DNA from: Seonamhaeicola sp.
Lineage (GTDB): Bacteria; Bacteroidota; Bacteroidia; Flavobacteriales; Flavobacteriaceae
Direction: 5' to 3'
DNA length: 64,000 nt
Assembly (NCBI RefSeq): GCF_028281565.1
Contig: NZ_JANQJQ010000014.1
Coordinates: forward strand, 53,205-117,204
The notes under the pieces are model-generated. The model ran no database searches and was not told the DNA's origin. It worked only from the letters and a program-made list of their open reading frames with translations. Below are positions 48,165 through 58,448 of this stretch, piece after piece. The position numbers were made by a program, and so were the translations under genes. Each line of letters starts with the position of its first letter. Within the stretch, counting starts at the first letter, position 1.

Positions 48165-49148
48165 TTAATAAACACCATGAATATGCTGATGCACTTGGTT
48201 GGCATAAAAGGCTTCTAAGCGTTTCATTAGACTATCCGGTAATGGATCTAAGGTGCTTGCCGTGGCGTTCCCAATCACCTGTTCTGTTGAACTTGCTCCG
48301 GGTATTACGGTTGATACGGCATCATGATCTAGGGTCCATCGTAGGGCCATTTGCACCATGGTCATATTGGGCGGACACAGCGTTTTAAGATATTCAGAGA
48401 GCGCTAGGCCCTTGTCAAATAGTAAGCCTGCAAAAGTCTCTCCAGCATTAAAAAACTTGCCGCCTTGATTAAAGTTTCTATGATCATTCTCGGCAAACTT
48501 CGTGTCCTTATTAAATTTTCCAGTTAGCAAACCGCTGGCTAAAGGCAATCTCACTATAATGCCGACACCTTTGGATTGGGCTTGCGGTAAGAGTGCTGTG
48601 CTAAGCTTTTGCCTGAAAATATTATAAATCACCTGTAGTGACTGCAGTCCGGGTTGTTCCAAGCAAATTAGGGCTTCTTCTACACTTTCCACGCTGGCAC
48701 CAAAATGGGCTATCTTCCCCTCGCGTTGCAATCTGCCTAACCAGTGGAATATAGCGCCATCTTCCAGCACGGTTTGGGGTACGCAATGCAGCTGAAGTAA
48801 ATCTATGGTCTTTTGGCCCAAACGTTCTGCCGAAGCCTCTACAGACTCCCTTAAAATAGCTTCGTTAAAATTGTTCCCCACCTTAACGGATTTTCCGAAT
48901 TTGGTAGCAACCTTAATATCCACATCGGTAGTTTTTAAAAAGGCTCCTATTAAAGATTCACTCTGTCCTTCCCCATATTCATCGGCCGTATCAAAAAAAC
49001 GGATACCCTGATCTACCGCAGTCTGAAGAATTTTGAAAGCCCTGTCATTATTCATATCGTCACCCCAATTTTTACCGCCCAGCTGCCAACAGCCAAGACC
49101 TACTTCGGTTACATGAAATCCGTTCCTACCTAATTTTCTACTTTTCAT
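48165..49148 (-). CDS. Aldo/keto reductase
   Basis: GLGCWQLGG; GIRFFDTADEYGEGQSESLIG; IKVATKFGK; IDLLQLHCVPQ; TVIPGASSTEQVIGN. Confidence 0.93.
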   Translation of the reverse strand: MKSRKLGRNGFHVTEVGLGCWQLGGKNWGDDMNNDRAFKILQTAVDQGIRFFDTADEYGEGQSESLIGAFLKTTDVDIKVATKFGKSVKVGNNFNEAILRESVEASAERLGQKTIDLLQLHCVPQTVLEDGAIFHWLGRLQREGKIAHFGASVESVEEALICLEQPGLQSLQVIYNIFRQKLSTALLPQAQSKGVGIIVRLPLASGLLTGKFNKDTKFAENDHRNFNQGGKFFNAGETFAGLLFDKGLALSEYLKTLCPPNMTMVQMALRWTLDHDAVSTVIPGASSTEQVIGNATASTLDPLPDSLMKRLEAFYANQVHQHIHGVY

Positions 49149-49235
49149 TTTTGCTTTTTTTTGATAGATCATTCTGTAAAAGGTCATTTCAAATACAGTA
49201 TAAATCCCTTTTTATTTTTTAGAGTTTTAGGATTA

Positions 49236-51311
49236 TTAGTTTAGGTTTAGTTTTACAGGTTCTCTTATATCTGTTTCAAGCCATACAATTAGGTCTTTAG
49301 ATTCTAAAGTTTTTCTAATAGCATATCTAAACCTATTTGATAGAGGCCGAAGCTTATCGTTTACCTTTAAGGCGGGAATGTTATTCCCCCAGTTTTTTAT
49401 GACGATGACCGGATTTACCAATGGAGCATCTTCCGAAGCATAAATAGCCATATTCAAACCATCTTTTTTAGCGTCTTTTTTAATTAAATGATACGCTCTG
49501 TCATTTCTGTTAAACCCTTCGTAAGTATACCCGTTACTTAGAACTTTTAACTCAGGAGTATTAATCCAAAACTTTGCAAATCCCGACAGATTTTGAATGG
49601 GTTCATCACTAAGCCCAAGTACAAAACGCCCTTCTAAAGGACCATTTTCAGTTTCGCGCTGCATTCCCGCTTCAGGCGATGTAATGGCAGAGCTGGTTAC
49701 CCTATCGTTGGCCAAAACAAAACGTCCGTCACTGGGTATTTGTGATACGGGCCAATGATTCCTCCAATGAAATTTCGATAAACGATAGTCAATTTCCTTT
49801 CTCCCGCCTCCATAAGGCCCAATTACCCCTTTCTTTTCATAAATAAAAAAAGGTTTTGTTTGGGCCTTTACATTAATAACAGACAACACTTCATTCTCTA
49901 TGGAATTTTTAAAACCACCACCTTGTAATTGTTCAGACGGCCATGTCTCAAAAGAATGGCTACTGGTTTCGCCGTCAAGGTTCATAAGGGTAACGGCAAC
50001 CATATCTATATTATCTTCTGGCCTTTCGCCCTGTCCAGACAATAAGGCGGGTTCTGTTATGCTATAGCCATCATCATAGCCATGTATCATATAATACCTT
50101 ACGGCCATACCGTCTGGATATATATAGTAATATTCATCGGCCCAATCGCCCCAATTGGTTACCGGATCCGTATTTGCAATGTTGTAGTTCACATCGGTAA
50201 GCGCATAGCGCCAATGTACCACCACTCGGGCGGCACTATTTTCTACAATACGAATATGGCTGTAGCGGTTTTGCTTATCAGACATATGTTCCATACAACC
50301 TAAATCTCCGAAAGTTTCCGCACTTTGGTCGGCTATCCACTTCCCATTTTCAGACACCAAATTCATGTTGTAATTGGTACCTTTCCAAAAGACCATGGCA
50401 TATTTTTTATCATCGAATGTAACAACCACATCCGGAAATTTATCATCTCTCCAAAGTCTATCCCAGTCCTCATCATAGTTTAACTTGGTATAATAGGCGC
50501 CAAATTCTGGCTGTTCAAGCTGTATTTCGGGTAGCTTGCGCCATTTTAACTGCGGTGCATTTTTAGGTTCTAGTTTCCTGTAGGTATGTTCCAGTTCCGC
50601 TTCAGACTTAACGGCGGCTGTAATCTTTAATTCATCAATCAACCCATCGAAAGAATATTTAACGGGCACATCCACAAAGCCTGCTCTATTGAGGGAGGAA
50701 GGAGGCATGGGCCTATGGTTTCTGGCTATCTGCATGGGAAATTCGCGATCATAAAGCAGGTCTCCTTTTACAGCTAATGCTCCCGCTAATTCCCCATTGA
50801 TATAAACCTTCATTCCCATTTCAGGATCATAGGTGGCAGCAATATAAGACCATTGCATAAAGGGAATGGTTTCCGTGCTAATACATTGACGCCACTGCCT
50901 TGCAATTGCAGCATGCAAACCAACCCTTCCTTCGGCATCGATACCAAAGAAAATACCGCGGTGCTTTTTATATTCTTGGTTATATATGGCACACCAGTTC
51001 CATGGGTAGGCCTGAGGGGCCACCCAGGCTTCAATGGTAAAAGGCCCGGTAATTACAGGAGCGGTTTCTGCTTCCCGCTGTATGGCCGTGGTAAAACCAT
51101 CGCATTTAAGTGCCTTGCCTTGAACACCTTCAACCAATCTGTAATACCCCGTTATACTATCTGAAACTGCACTGGCATGATCCATTATGGCATCATCTGC
51201 AACCGCATCAAAGTTCCAATATCCTAAAAGCGGTGCATCAGTTTGCCCATGTAATTGGATGCCCAATATGGCCATCGTTATAAAAACTTGTACTCTTTTT
51301 GTAATCTTCAT
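49236..51311 (-). CDS. LamG-domain-containing secreted protein, putative novel carbohydrate-active enzyme (paralogue of 38946-41702)
   Basis: N-terminal LamG-like region (FTIEAWVAPQAYPWNWCAIYNQEYKKHRGIFFGIDAEGRVGL); conserved block FWKGTNY...WIADQSAETFGDLGCMEHMSDKQNR...DEYYYIYPDGMAVR...NHWPVSQIPSDGRFVLANDR. Confidence 0.8.
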   Translation of the reverse strand: MKITKRVQVFITMAILGIQLHGQTDAPLLGYWNFDAVADDAIMDHASAVSDSITGYYRLVEGVQGKALKCDGFTTAIQREAETAPVITGPFTIEAWVAPQAYPWNWCAIYNQEYKKHRGIFFGIDAEGRVGLHAAIARQWRQCISTETIPFMQWSYIAATYDPEMGMKVYINGELAGALAVKGDLLYDREFPMQIARNHRPMPPSSLNRAGFVDVPVKYSFDGLIDELKITAAVKSEAELEHTYRKLEPKNAPQLKWRKLPEIQLEQPEFGAYYTKLNYDEDWDRLWRDDKFPDVVVTFDDKKYAMVFWKGTNYNMNLVSENGKWIADQSAETFGDLGCMEHMSDKQNRYSHIRIVENSAARVVVHWRYALTDVNYNIANTDPVTNWGDWADEYYYIYPDGMAVRYYMIHGYDDGYSITEPALLSGQGERPEDNIDMVAVTLMNLDGETSSHSFETWPSEQLQGGGFKNSIENEVLSVINVKAQTKPFFIYEKKGVIGPYGGGRKEIDYRLSKFHWRNHWPVSQIPSDGRFVLANDRVTSSAITSPEAGMQRETENGPLEGRFVLGLSDEPIQNLSGFAKFWINTPELKVLSNGYTYEGFNRNDRAYHLIKKDAKKDGLNMAIYASEDAPLVNPVIVIKNWGNNIPALKVNDKLRPLSNRFRYAIRKTLESKDLIVWLETDIREPVKLNLN

Positions 51312-51362
51312 AATGCTATAACTTAGTAATTAACCATCAGTATACGCTCCCTGAACCTAGTT

Positions 51363-52439
51363 TTAGTCTTTAACCGAAAACTTAAAAATAGTCCGTGTTG
51401 CATAGGTATCTTCAGGAGCTAATACGATTTCCGGAAAAGCAGCTTGGTTCGGGCTATCGGGAAAATGTTGCGTCTCCAGGCACAGCCCAGCGTATTTTCC
51501 ATAGGAACCATTAAGGTAATTCCCTGAATAAAATTGTATGCCCGGTTGATCTGTGTAGACCTCCATAAACCTACCACTCTTTTCATGGTAGACCTCTGAA
51601 ACTAAGGGACAGGCTGCTTCATCTGTGGTGAAATCAACCGATTCATTTATAACCCAGCAGTGGTCATACCCCTGCCCTATTTTCAGTTGTTCATTTTCTT
51701 GATCTATATCCTTTCCAATCTTTTTAAAGGCCCTAAAATCGAAGGGGGTATTTTCCACATCGGCTATCTCGCCAATGGGTATGAGCGTTTCATTTACGGG
51801 CAAATAACGATCGGAATAAATCCTTAATTCGTGGTTAAGCGTGTCTTCCTCGGTGTTTCCCGATAAATTAAAATAAGCATGCTGGGTTAGGTTAATAATG
51901 GTCTTCTTGTCTGTGAAAGCCTCATAATAAACCGCTAAGGCATTGTCGGCTGTTAACTCATAGGTCACAAAAGTCTCTAGGTTTCCGGGATAACCTTCTT
52001 CACCATCTTCACTATAATAGGACAGTGTAATGGAAACGGCATTGGCTCCCACGATTGTTGAAACAACTTCCCAGATTTGCTTATCAAATCCGTTTTCACC
52101 GCCATGTAGGCTATTGGGGAATTCATTTTTAGGCAACTGGTAGTGTTCCTCATCAATATAAAAGCTACCATTGGCTATTCTATTACAACAACGGCCGGCC
52201 ACGACCCCGAAATAAGGACCATTATCTTCAACATATCCTTCTAGGGAGTCATGTCCTAAGACTACGTTTTCTAATAACCCTTCTTTATTGGGTACATTAA
52301 TCTGGGTAATGATGGCACCGTAATTAATTATTTCCACTGCTACATTATTTTTGTTTTTCAGAATATGGCTTTCAATCTTTTCTCCGTTTGGCATTTGGCC
52401 ATAGATGCTTTTTTCAATGGTTGGTCTGTTGGTATTCAA
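51363..52439 (-). CDS. galM: Aldose 1-epimerase
   Basis: GVVAGRCCNRIANGSFYIDEEHYQLPKNEFPNSLHGGENGFDKQIW; LTQHAYFNLSGN; GLCLETQHFPDSPNQAAFPEIVLAPEDTY. Confidence 0.95.
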   Translation of the reverse strand: MNTNRPTIEKSIYGQMPNGEKIESHILKNKNNVAVEIINYGAIITQINVPNKEGLLENVVLGHDSLEGYVEDNGPYFGVVAGRCCNRIANGSFYIDEEHYQLPKNEFPNSLHGGENGFDKQIWEVVSTIVGANAVSITLSYYSEDGEEGYPGNLETFVTYELTADNALAVYYEAFTDKKTIINLTQHAYFNLSGNTEEDTLNHELRIYSDRYLPVNETLIPIGEIADVENTPFDFRAFKKIGKDIDQENEQLKIGQGYDHCWVINESVDFTTDEAACPLVSEVYHEKSGRFMEVYTDQPGIQFYSGNYLNGSYGKYAGLCLETQHFPDSPNQAAFPEIVLAPEDTYATRTIFKFSVKD

Positions 52440-52454
52440 TGTACTTCTTTTACG

Positions 52455-53852
52455 TTATAATTTCCGTTTAATTTCATAATGATGCCGCTTGGGCTGGTTG
52501 GCTATGTAGATGGCATCAACCATAGTCTTTGATTTGGATTCCAGGGCACCCACAACCGAGTAGAACTCCTTCTTTAAGTAGTTTTCTAGGCCCATGTTCC
52601 GCACCCTTAAATAGCGCTGGTAATCCGGGTCATTTACTAAATCTTCCTCTTCCTCTTCTTCTTCCTCATCTTCGTCTCCCAATTCCAAACCTTTACGCAA
52701 CAACCATTCGTCCCGTATTCTTTCTACTATTTGCTCGTTCCGTTCTTTATTGATCTGGGCCACCTTAAGCGCCTGTTGGTATTGCGGTGTTTTTTCATTG
52801 TTTTGTAATGCGACACCCGCTGCAAAATCTAAATGGGAATAGGTACCTACAAGGGAGCCATCAATCATCAACTCATAGTCGCCCGGTTCCAATCCAACCA
52901 CCTGCAAAAGTTCCTGGCCCATTTTAGAACCTGCCTCGGCAAGCTCAAAGGCCATTTGGGCATCATTGAGCACCACCCATGGCAAGGCGTTCGCTTTAAA
53001 ATCAAAAGCAATATTTGTTGGACTCTGACTACTGATCATACCATTTTCTGCGGTATAGGTCCAAGTGCCATCTTTATGATCGATTAGAATCTTAGAAACC
53101 GTGGTATTCGCTTCAATACCCTTGAGGAAGGAAAGCGCCATGATAAGCTGTCCATTATTTTCAGGATGCACGGCGTCTGACACAAAAGTGAAATTGGGAT
53201 CCTTTTTCCTGGCCATACGGGTATAATGTGTTAAATCGCCATGCAAATCGGCGTAACCATATCCTTTTAATCCCGCTATTTCGGCACACCAAGCCCCAAA
53301 AAATGATAGTACCGCATCATAATGTAAATCTTTAACTTCCTCCTTTTCAACCCAATTTTCACCAATCAAACCTTGCTGGGTATCATATATTGTTGGTGTT
53401 AAAAGTATGGTCTTGACCTTAGCTTTATCAAGCTTATTGGTCAGACTGGTCATGCTGTTCTTGTAGGTACTAAAAATAGAATCCTGCCATTTTACATATT
53501 CGCCATCATTCATCCCAATTAAAATACTCACATATTTAGGCTGGTGCTTTAAGATGTCCTCATCTAATCTTGTAAGGACATGTTCGGCAAAATCACCAGA
53601 TACCCCGGCATTTATTAAATTGATCCGTTTATTGGGGTATCGTGTATAAAAATAATCCTCAACATATTGGGTGTAGGCACATTGATGGGTGATACTATTT
53701 CCTATAAAGACGAAGGTATCACCATCTTCCAAGACTATAGGACTCAAGGTCTTTTTAAAGTTTTGGGAACCTGCATATAATGGTGCTAAGCATAGCAAGA
53801 GCCAAGCAACTCTAAAAATTTGTTTTAGTTGTCCTGTATACCTTATATGCAT
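52455..53852 (-). CDS. Secreted SGNH/GDSL-type hydrolase (putative esterase) with acidic insert
   Basis: FVFIGNSITHQCAYTQYVEDYF (GDSL-like block I), LINAGVSGDFAEHVLTRL (block II), VSILIGMNDGEY (block III), FVSDAVHPENNGQLIMA (block V Asp/His). Confidence 0.88.
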   Translation of the reverse strand: MHIRYTGQLKQIFRVAWLLLCLAPLYAGSQNFKKTLSPIVLEDGDTFVFIGNSITHQCAYTQYVEDYFYTRYPNKRINLINAGVSGDFAEHVLTRLDEDILKHQPKYVSILIGMNDGEYVKWQDSIFSTYKNSMTSLTNKLDKAKVKTILLTPTIYDTQQGLIGENWVEKEEVKDLHYDAVLSFFGAWCAEIAGLKGYGYADLHGDLTHYTRMARKKDPNFTFVSDAVHPENNGQLIMALSFLKGIEANTTVSKILIDHKDGTWTYTAENGMISSQSPTNIAFDFKANALPWVVLNDAQMAFELAEAGSKMGQELLQVVGLEPGDYELMIDGSLVGTYSHLDFAAGVALQNNEKTPQYQQALKVAQINKERNEQIVERIRDEWLLRKGLELGDEDEEEEEEEEDLVNDPDYQRYLRVRNMGLENYLKKEFYSVVGALESKSKTMVDAIYIANQPKRHHYEIKRKL

Positions 53853-53854
53853 AG

Positions 53855-55882
53855 TTATTTTTTCTTAAATCGAATGGCCAAACCACCACTTCTGGCAAGC
53901 TTTATTTTTAAAACATCGGTATTACTGACATCCTGAGATTCTATGATATAAGCCATGGGATTTTGAGCATAATCGGCCGCATCACTATCTCTATAAATTT
54001 GTGCTTCATAAGTTCCAGCCTCCAAGAAATCTAGTGTTATTTCTAATGTTCTGGAATGCGCATCTGTAATAGCTCCTAGAAACCAATCCTCAGAGTTTAT
54101 ATCCTTTCTGGCCGTTACAATATAATCTCCTATTTGTGCATCTAATATTTTGGTTGTTTCCCAATTAACAGGGACATCTCTTATAAATTGAAAAGCATCT
54201 AAGCGCTTTTCATAATTTTCAATTAAATCTGCTGCCATTTGTATGGGACTATAAATGACCACATATAAAGCCAGTTGTTTGCAAAGTGTTGTATTAACCT
54301 GGTTATGCTCCTGTTGCGGAATATCAATTTGAAAAATTCCAGGGGTAAAATCCATAGGCCCTCCCAATAATCTAGTAAAGGGCAGAATGGTTAGATGTTC
54401 TGGCGGATTACCGCCGTTTTCACCCCAAGCATTAAACTCCTGACCCCTAGCAGATTCCCTAGCAACTAGATTTGGATAGGTCCTTCTTAAACCCGTAGGT
54501 TTTATGGCTTCATGGAAATTAATAGCAAGATGATACTGCGCTCCTTTTTCGACAACTTTATTAAAATAACTTACCCCGTATTGACTGTGATGAAACTCCT
54601 TGGTGTCTAAAATGCGGTTTACATGCCCCACCTTCACGCTCTTGTAGCCTAAGTCTTCATAGAGTTTAAAAGCATCATCAATTTGATTTAAAAAATTTGT
54701 GGTATTTGCACAGGTCTCGTTATATGCCTGTATGGTTACATCCTTAGACATCGCGTAGTCTTGCAAACCTCTTAAATCGTATCTATCATGAGGTTTTGTG
54801 AAATTTTGATTTGGCCCCCAATCGCTATGCCAGTCTTCTTCGAAACCTTCATTCCAGCCTTCTACCAAAACTTCGTCAAAACCGTACTTGGCGGCAAAGT
54901 CTATATATTTTTTTGTGTTTTCTGTAGTAGCGCCAACATTTGGCCCAGGATTCCAGGTCCAATTACCAATATGTATACCCCACCAAATGCCGATGTATTT
55001 CATCGGATTTACCCAAGAAACATCTCCTAATTTATTTGGTTCATTTAGATTGATAATCAGGTTTGACTCAATTAAATCACCTGGTTTATCTCCTATTTGA
55101 ATGGTTCTCCACGGTGTTTTAAACGGTGTTTTAAGCTTTACTTTTACCCCATCTTGCCAAGCATATAATTCACTTTTCAATGTTCCAGCTTGGGTTGTCT
55201 TTAAAGCCATACTCGAATAATCAACCAAGGCCGCTTCATGTAAACTAATGAACTTCCCATTCAGGGTCTTTATGGTAATTGGTGTTTCGGCTGTTTCAAT
55301 GGCTCCTAGCTTTGATTTTTTGTAATACTGTTCATATTTCCCATGGAAAAATGCAGGTATATGCCATGCTTCATGCTCTTTAGTAAAGGCAAATTCTGTA
55401 AGTTCATTCATAATATTAACAGAATCTATCTTTTCTTGTTCAGGCACTAAATATCTAAAACCAACCCCGTCGTTAAATACTTTGAATTCTAATGAAAGCT
55501 TTCTTAAAGATTCTTTTTCTTCCAAATGAACTAGCAGACGTTTATGATGATCTCTTACCAAACGATTTTGTCCCCATGGTTGTTCCCATGTTTCGTTGGC
55601 TTCGGTAACTTGAAAATCTTTTATTTCCAGATTAGACTTTAAAGACGGGATGTTTTTAAATTCAAACCCTAAATTGGCATTAGATATTAAAGTGTCATTT
55701 TTATGAATAATAGAGTAAGCCATATTGAAGTTTGAGTTGTCAAATTCCAATATGATATTGTTATCAGGTGAGCTAATTGATATTTTGTTCTGTTCCGTTT
55801 TATCACAACCTAAAACAACGGTAATTATAACTGCCGATAATGCACACCGCACCAGGCATGTAATTCCTAATTTATTTATCAT
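53855..55882 (-). CDS. GH97-family glycoside hydrolase (SusB-like)
   Basis: Lipobox VLGCDKT; N-terminal ISISSPDNNIILEFD; catalytic-domain motifs DEVLVEGWNEGFEEDW, NFHEAIKPTGLRRTYPNLVARESARGQEFNAW, TPGIFQID. Confidence 0.92.
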   Translation of the reverse strand: MINKLGITCLVRCALSAVIITVVLGCDKTEQNKISISSPDNNIILEFDNSNFNMAYSIIHKNDTLISNANLGFEFKNIPSLKSNLEIKDFQVTEANETWEQPWGQNRLVRDHHKRLLVHLEEKESLRKLSLEFKVFNDGVGFRYLVPEQEKIDSVNIMNELTEFAFTKEHEAWHIPAFFHGKYEQYYKKSKLGAIETAETPITIKTLNGKFISLHEAALVDYSSMALKTTQAGTLKSELYAWQDGVKVKLKTPFKTPWRTIQIGDKPGDLIESNLIINLNEPNKLGDVSWVNPMKYIGIWWGIHIGNWTWNPGPNVGATTENTKKYIDFAAKYGFDEVLVEGWNEGFEEDWHSDWGPNQNFTKPHDRYDLRGLQDYAMSKDVTIQAYNETCANTTNFLNQIDDAFKLYEDLGYKSVKVGHVNRILDTKEFHHSQYGVSYFNKVVEKGAQYHLAINFHEAIKPTGLRRTYPNLVARESARGQEFNAWGENGGNPPEHLTILPFTRLLGGPMDFTPGIFQIDIPQQEHNQVNTTLCKQLALYVVIYSPIQMAADLIENYEKRLDAFQFIRDVPVNWETTKILDAQIGDYIVTARKDINSEDWFLGAITDAHSRTLEITLDFLEAGTYEAQIYRDSDAADYAQNPMAYIIESQDVSNTDVLKIKLARSGGLAIRFKKK

Positions 55883-55888
55883 TATATC

Positions 55889-58285
55889 CTAAAAGTTAAT
55901 TTGATGTGATTCCCCTATTTCACCTTGGAAAGGAATTACTTGATCTCCGAATTTTATCTTGGTAGAGCGCCCTGCTTTTGAAGTTATGGAGACTTTAAAA
56001 GGTTTGCCTTCCTTCCATTCCATATCTACAACAAAACCACCCCTGGCGGGTAAGCCTTTTACTTTACCATTAGGCCAGTCTTTTGGCAATGCGGGCAATA
56101 ACTCTATTTCATCTAATGTTGATTGCAATAACATATAGGACACCACTGCTGGCAGACCACCACTTATATCCATATTGAAAATACTCTCGGGATCGTGATA
56201 AGACACAAAACCAGGTGTCCAATAGGAGTTTACCAGCCAATTAACACATTCTTTTGCCAATGCGGTATCTTTAAGATGGGCCGAGGCCATTCCCAGCTGT
56301 ACCAGCCCAAAGGCCATGACGCCGCCATTATTATCACGTCTGTAAACCATTCTTGCTTCTATAGCTTTTCTGGCAGCCTCTTGTAGTGCTTTATCATCTT
56401 TAAATTCTGGATCCATGCCGTCATACAACGGATATAGATGTGAGGCGTGCCTATGGTCATTATTGTTTTCATAGCCATCCCATATCCACTCTTTTAACTC
56501 TCCATTGTTATCTATGGCGTATTCTGGTAATGCTTCTAATATACCTTCATATTCTTCAATGCTCTCTTTTGGTATATAGCCTTGTTTTGCCAACGTTATT
56601 AAATTTCTGAGTAACTGTTTCATGGCCGCCACATCCATAGTGGCGTTAATGGCCACAGGATGTTTATCCAAAGGTCCTATTTCCGGTGAGTAAGAAGGAA
56701 TAAACATATAATCTCCTTCTCCCGTTTTATATAAAATCTGACTTAAAAAGTCGTAAGCCTTTAGCATAAATGGTAGTGCCTTGTCTTTAAGGTATTGCTC
56801 ATCCATGGTGTATAACCATTTGTCATAATGAAAATGGGCTGCCCAGGCTGTTCCAGCATACCAATATAAGTGCGGAAAATATTCGGCATAATGGAATACA
56901 CTTCCAAACTCGCTAGCTCTTGAAGGCACATAGATACCATCCAGCCCATACATGGCCCTGGCATTATACTTAAAATCGTCCATCATGCTATCCAACATAT
57001 TTAAATAGGCATCTGTCAACTCTTGATAGTTGGTATTTAATCCTAATGCTATTACCGAAGGGACATTACCATTTAAAGTAAAATCACCTGACCAAGCAGG
57101 TCTCCATGTACCACCCCATATACCTTGCAATGCTGGAGGCGTAGCCCCGGTGCTGCTAATAACATTATATCTACCTGCTTTAAGGGCTTGTACTATTAAA
57201 TCTGGATTGGTACTTTCAAAACTGGAGGAAGCCAGCAATTCATTAGATGTAAGGTATATACTCTTATTCTCTCCCAGCTCAAGACTAAATCTGTTGAACA
57301 TTTCGCCATGAATCTTTGCATGTGGTGACAAAAGCTTATCGTAGGAAGGCTCCAGGGCATCGAGTTTATTTTTTAAAGCTTCTTTTTGGTTGCCTTCTGC
57401 TTTATCGTAACTTAATTTTATAGCTGAAAGCACCAAAATTTCATCGGCATTTGTTACTTCTATGGAATTTCCCTTTAACTTGACAGAACCATTTTTATTT
57501 ATAATCTTAGAAAGCACGCTGTATGATTTTAAAGACCCTTCCCATTCCTTTTTAAAAGTGGTCTGGTACGACAAATAATGATCTTCAGCCGATATATTTA
57601 AACTGGTGAATGCCGTAGGGTCAAATACTTCTTCGTCATCTTCGGCTTCCAACTGTGGTAATTGATTTAAAAGAAAGGTGTAATTAAGTTTGCTACCCGT
57701 TGGGCTCTTAATATGAAAAACAGCAACATTGTCTTTTCTTGATACAAATGCTTTTCTTGTAATGACTTCGCTTTCCGTGCCATAATTCACAGCTACTTCT
57801 CCCGTTTCATAATTTACAGTTCGCGCATATTTTTCATTTTTAATAGGCTTTATGGCCTGAAATTCCAACTGGCATGCTGGAATATGCGGGTTGGTCCATA
57901 CAAAATCATCTACAATACCTATTTTCTTTCCTTCCTCTACAGCCACCATTGAAGCCTCTTTCTCCTTACCTTGAAAAATAAGCGTTCTTATATCATCCAA
58001 TCTACTTCCTAAATTTGGAGCCTTTAAGGGCTCATATTCTGGCATGAATAGTTTCTCATGACTTAATACGATTCTATCTTTATGGACATCACCTGGAATT
58101 AACATGCCTATGGTACCATTACCGCTAATAGCAGATTCTTCCCATTTAGAAGCCGGAGCCTTACTTAAAAACCCATGCTTCGGAAAAGCTTCAAAAATTT
58201 CTTTTGTATTTGTCTGGTTTATTTTCGACTCACAGGAGCACAAACAAATAGCAGCTATCAGATATATAAAAGGCTTTCTCTTCAT
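55889..58285 (-). CDS. GH95-family alpha-L-fucosidase/alpha-L-galactosidase
   Basis: Lipobox LCSCESK; ISGNGTIGMLIPGDVHKDRIVLSHEKLF; PPALQGIWGGTWRPAWSGDFTLNGN; FIPSYSPEIGP; NNDHRHASHLYPLYDG. Confidence 0.92.
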   Translation of the reverse strand: MKRKPFIYLIAAICLCSCESKINQTNTKEIFEAFPKHGFLSKAPASKWEESAISGNGTIGMLIPGDVHKDRIVLSHEKLFMPEYEPLKAPNLGSRLDDIRTLIFQGKEKEASMVAVEEGKKIGIVDDFVWTNPHIPACQLEFQAIKPIKNEKYARTVNYETGEVAVNYGTESEVITRKAFVSRKDNVAVFHIKSPTGSKLNYTFLLNQLPQLEAEDDEEVFDPTAFTSLNISAEDHYLSYQTTFKKEWEGSLKSYSVLSKIINKNGSVKLKGNSIEVTNADEILVLSAIKLSYDKAEGNQKEALKNKLDALEPSYDKLLSPHAKIHGEMFNRFSLELGENKSIYLTSNELLASSSFESTNPDLIVQALKAGRYNVISSTGATPPALQGIWGGTWRPAWSGDFTLNGNVPSVIALGLNTNYQELTDAYLNMLDSMMDDFKYNARAMYGLDGIYVPSRASEFGSVFHYAEYFPHLYWYAGTAWAAHFHYDKWLYTMDEQYLKDKALPFMLKAYDFLSQILYKTGEGDYMFIPSYSPEIGPLDKHPVAINATMDVAAMKQLLRNLITLAKQGYIPKESIEEYEGILEALPEYAIDNNGELKEWIWDGYENNNDHRHASHLYPLYDGMDPEFKDDKALQEAARKAIEARMVYRRDNNGGVMAFGLVQLGMASAHLKDTALAKECVNWLVNSYWTPGFVSYHDPESIFNMDISGGLPAVVSYMLLQSTLDEIELLPALPKDWPNGKVKGLPARGGFVVDMEWKEGKPFKVSITSKAGRSTKIKFGDQVIPFQGEIGESHQINF

Positions 58286-58325
58286 TGCAATAAATGTATT
58301 CTAATTTTTTATACGTCAAGGTATT

Positions 58326-58370
58326 AAAAAGCACCATGCCAAATGATAATCAAAACTCTGACATGGTGCT
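58326..58370 (-). terminator. Intrinsic terminator/attenuator between susCD and the downstream GH95-GH97 genes
   Basis: Minus strand AGCACCATG-(23 nt)-CATGGTGCTTTTTAAT: 9-bp perfect stem plus T-run, inside the 163-nt gap between the susD stop and the GH95 start. Confidence 0.7.
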
Positions 58371-58448
58371 AGCAAAACTATTAAAACAACTAAATTTCTT
58401 CTTTGTTAAAGACTATCAACACGCAATCTTTAATAAAGACAGTTTGCA

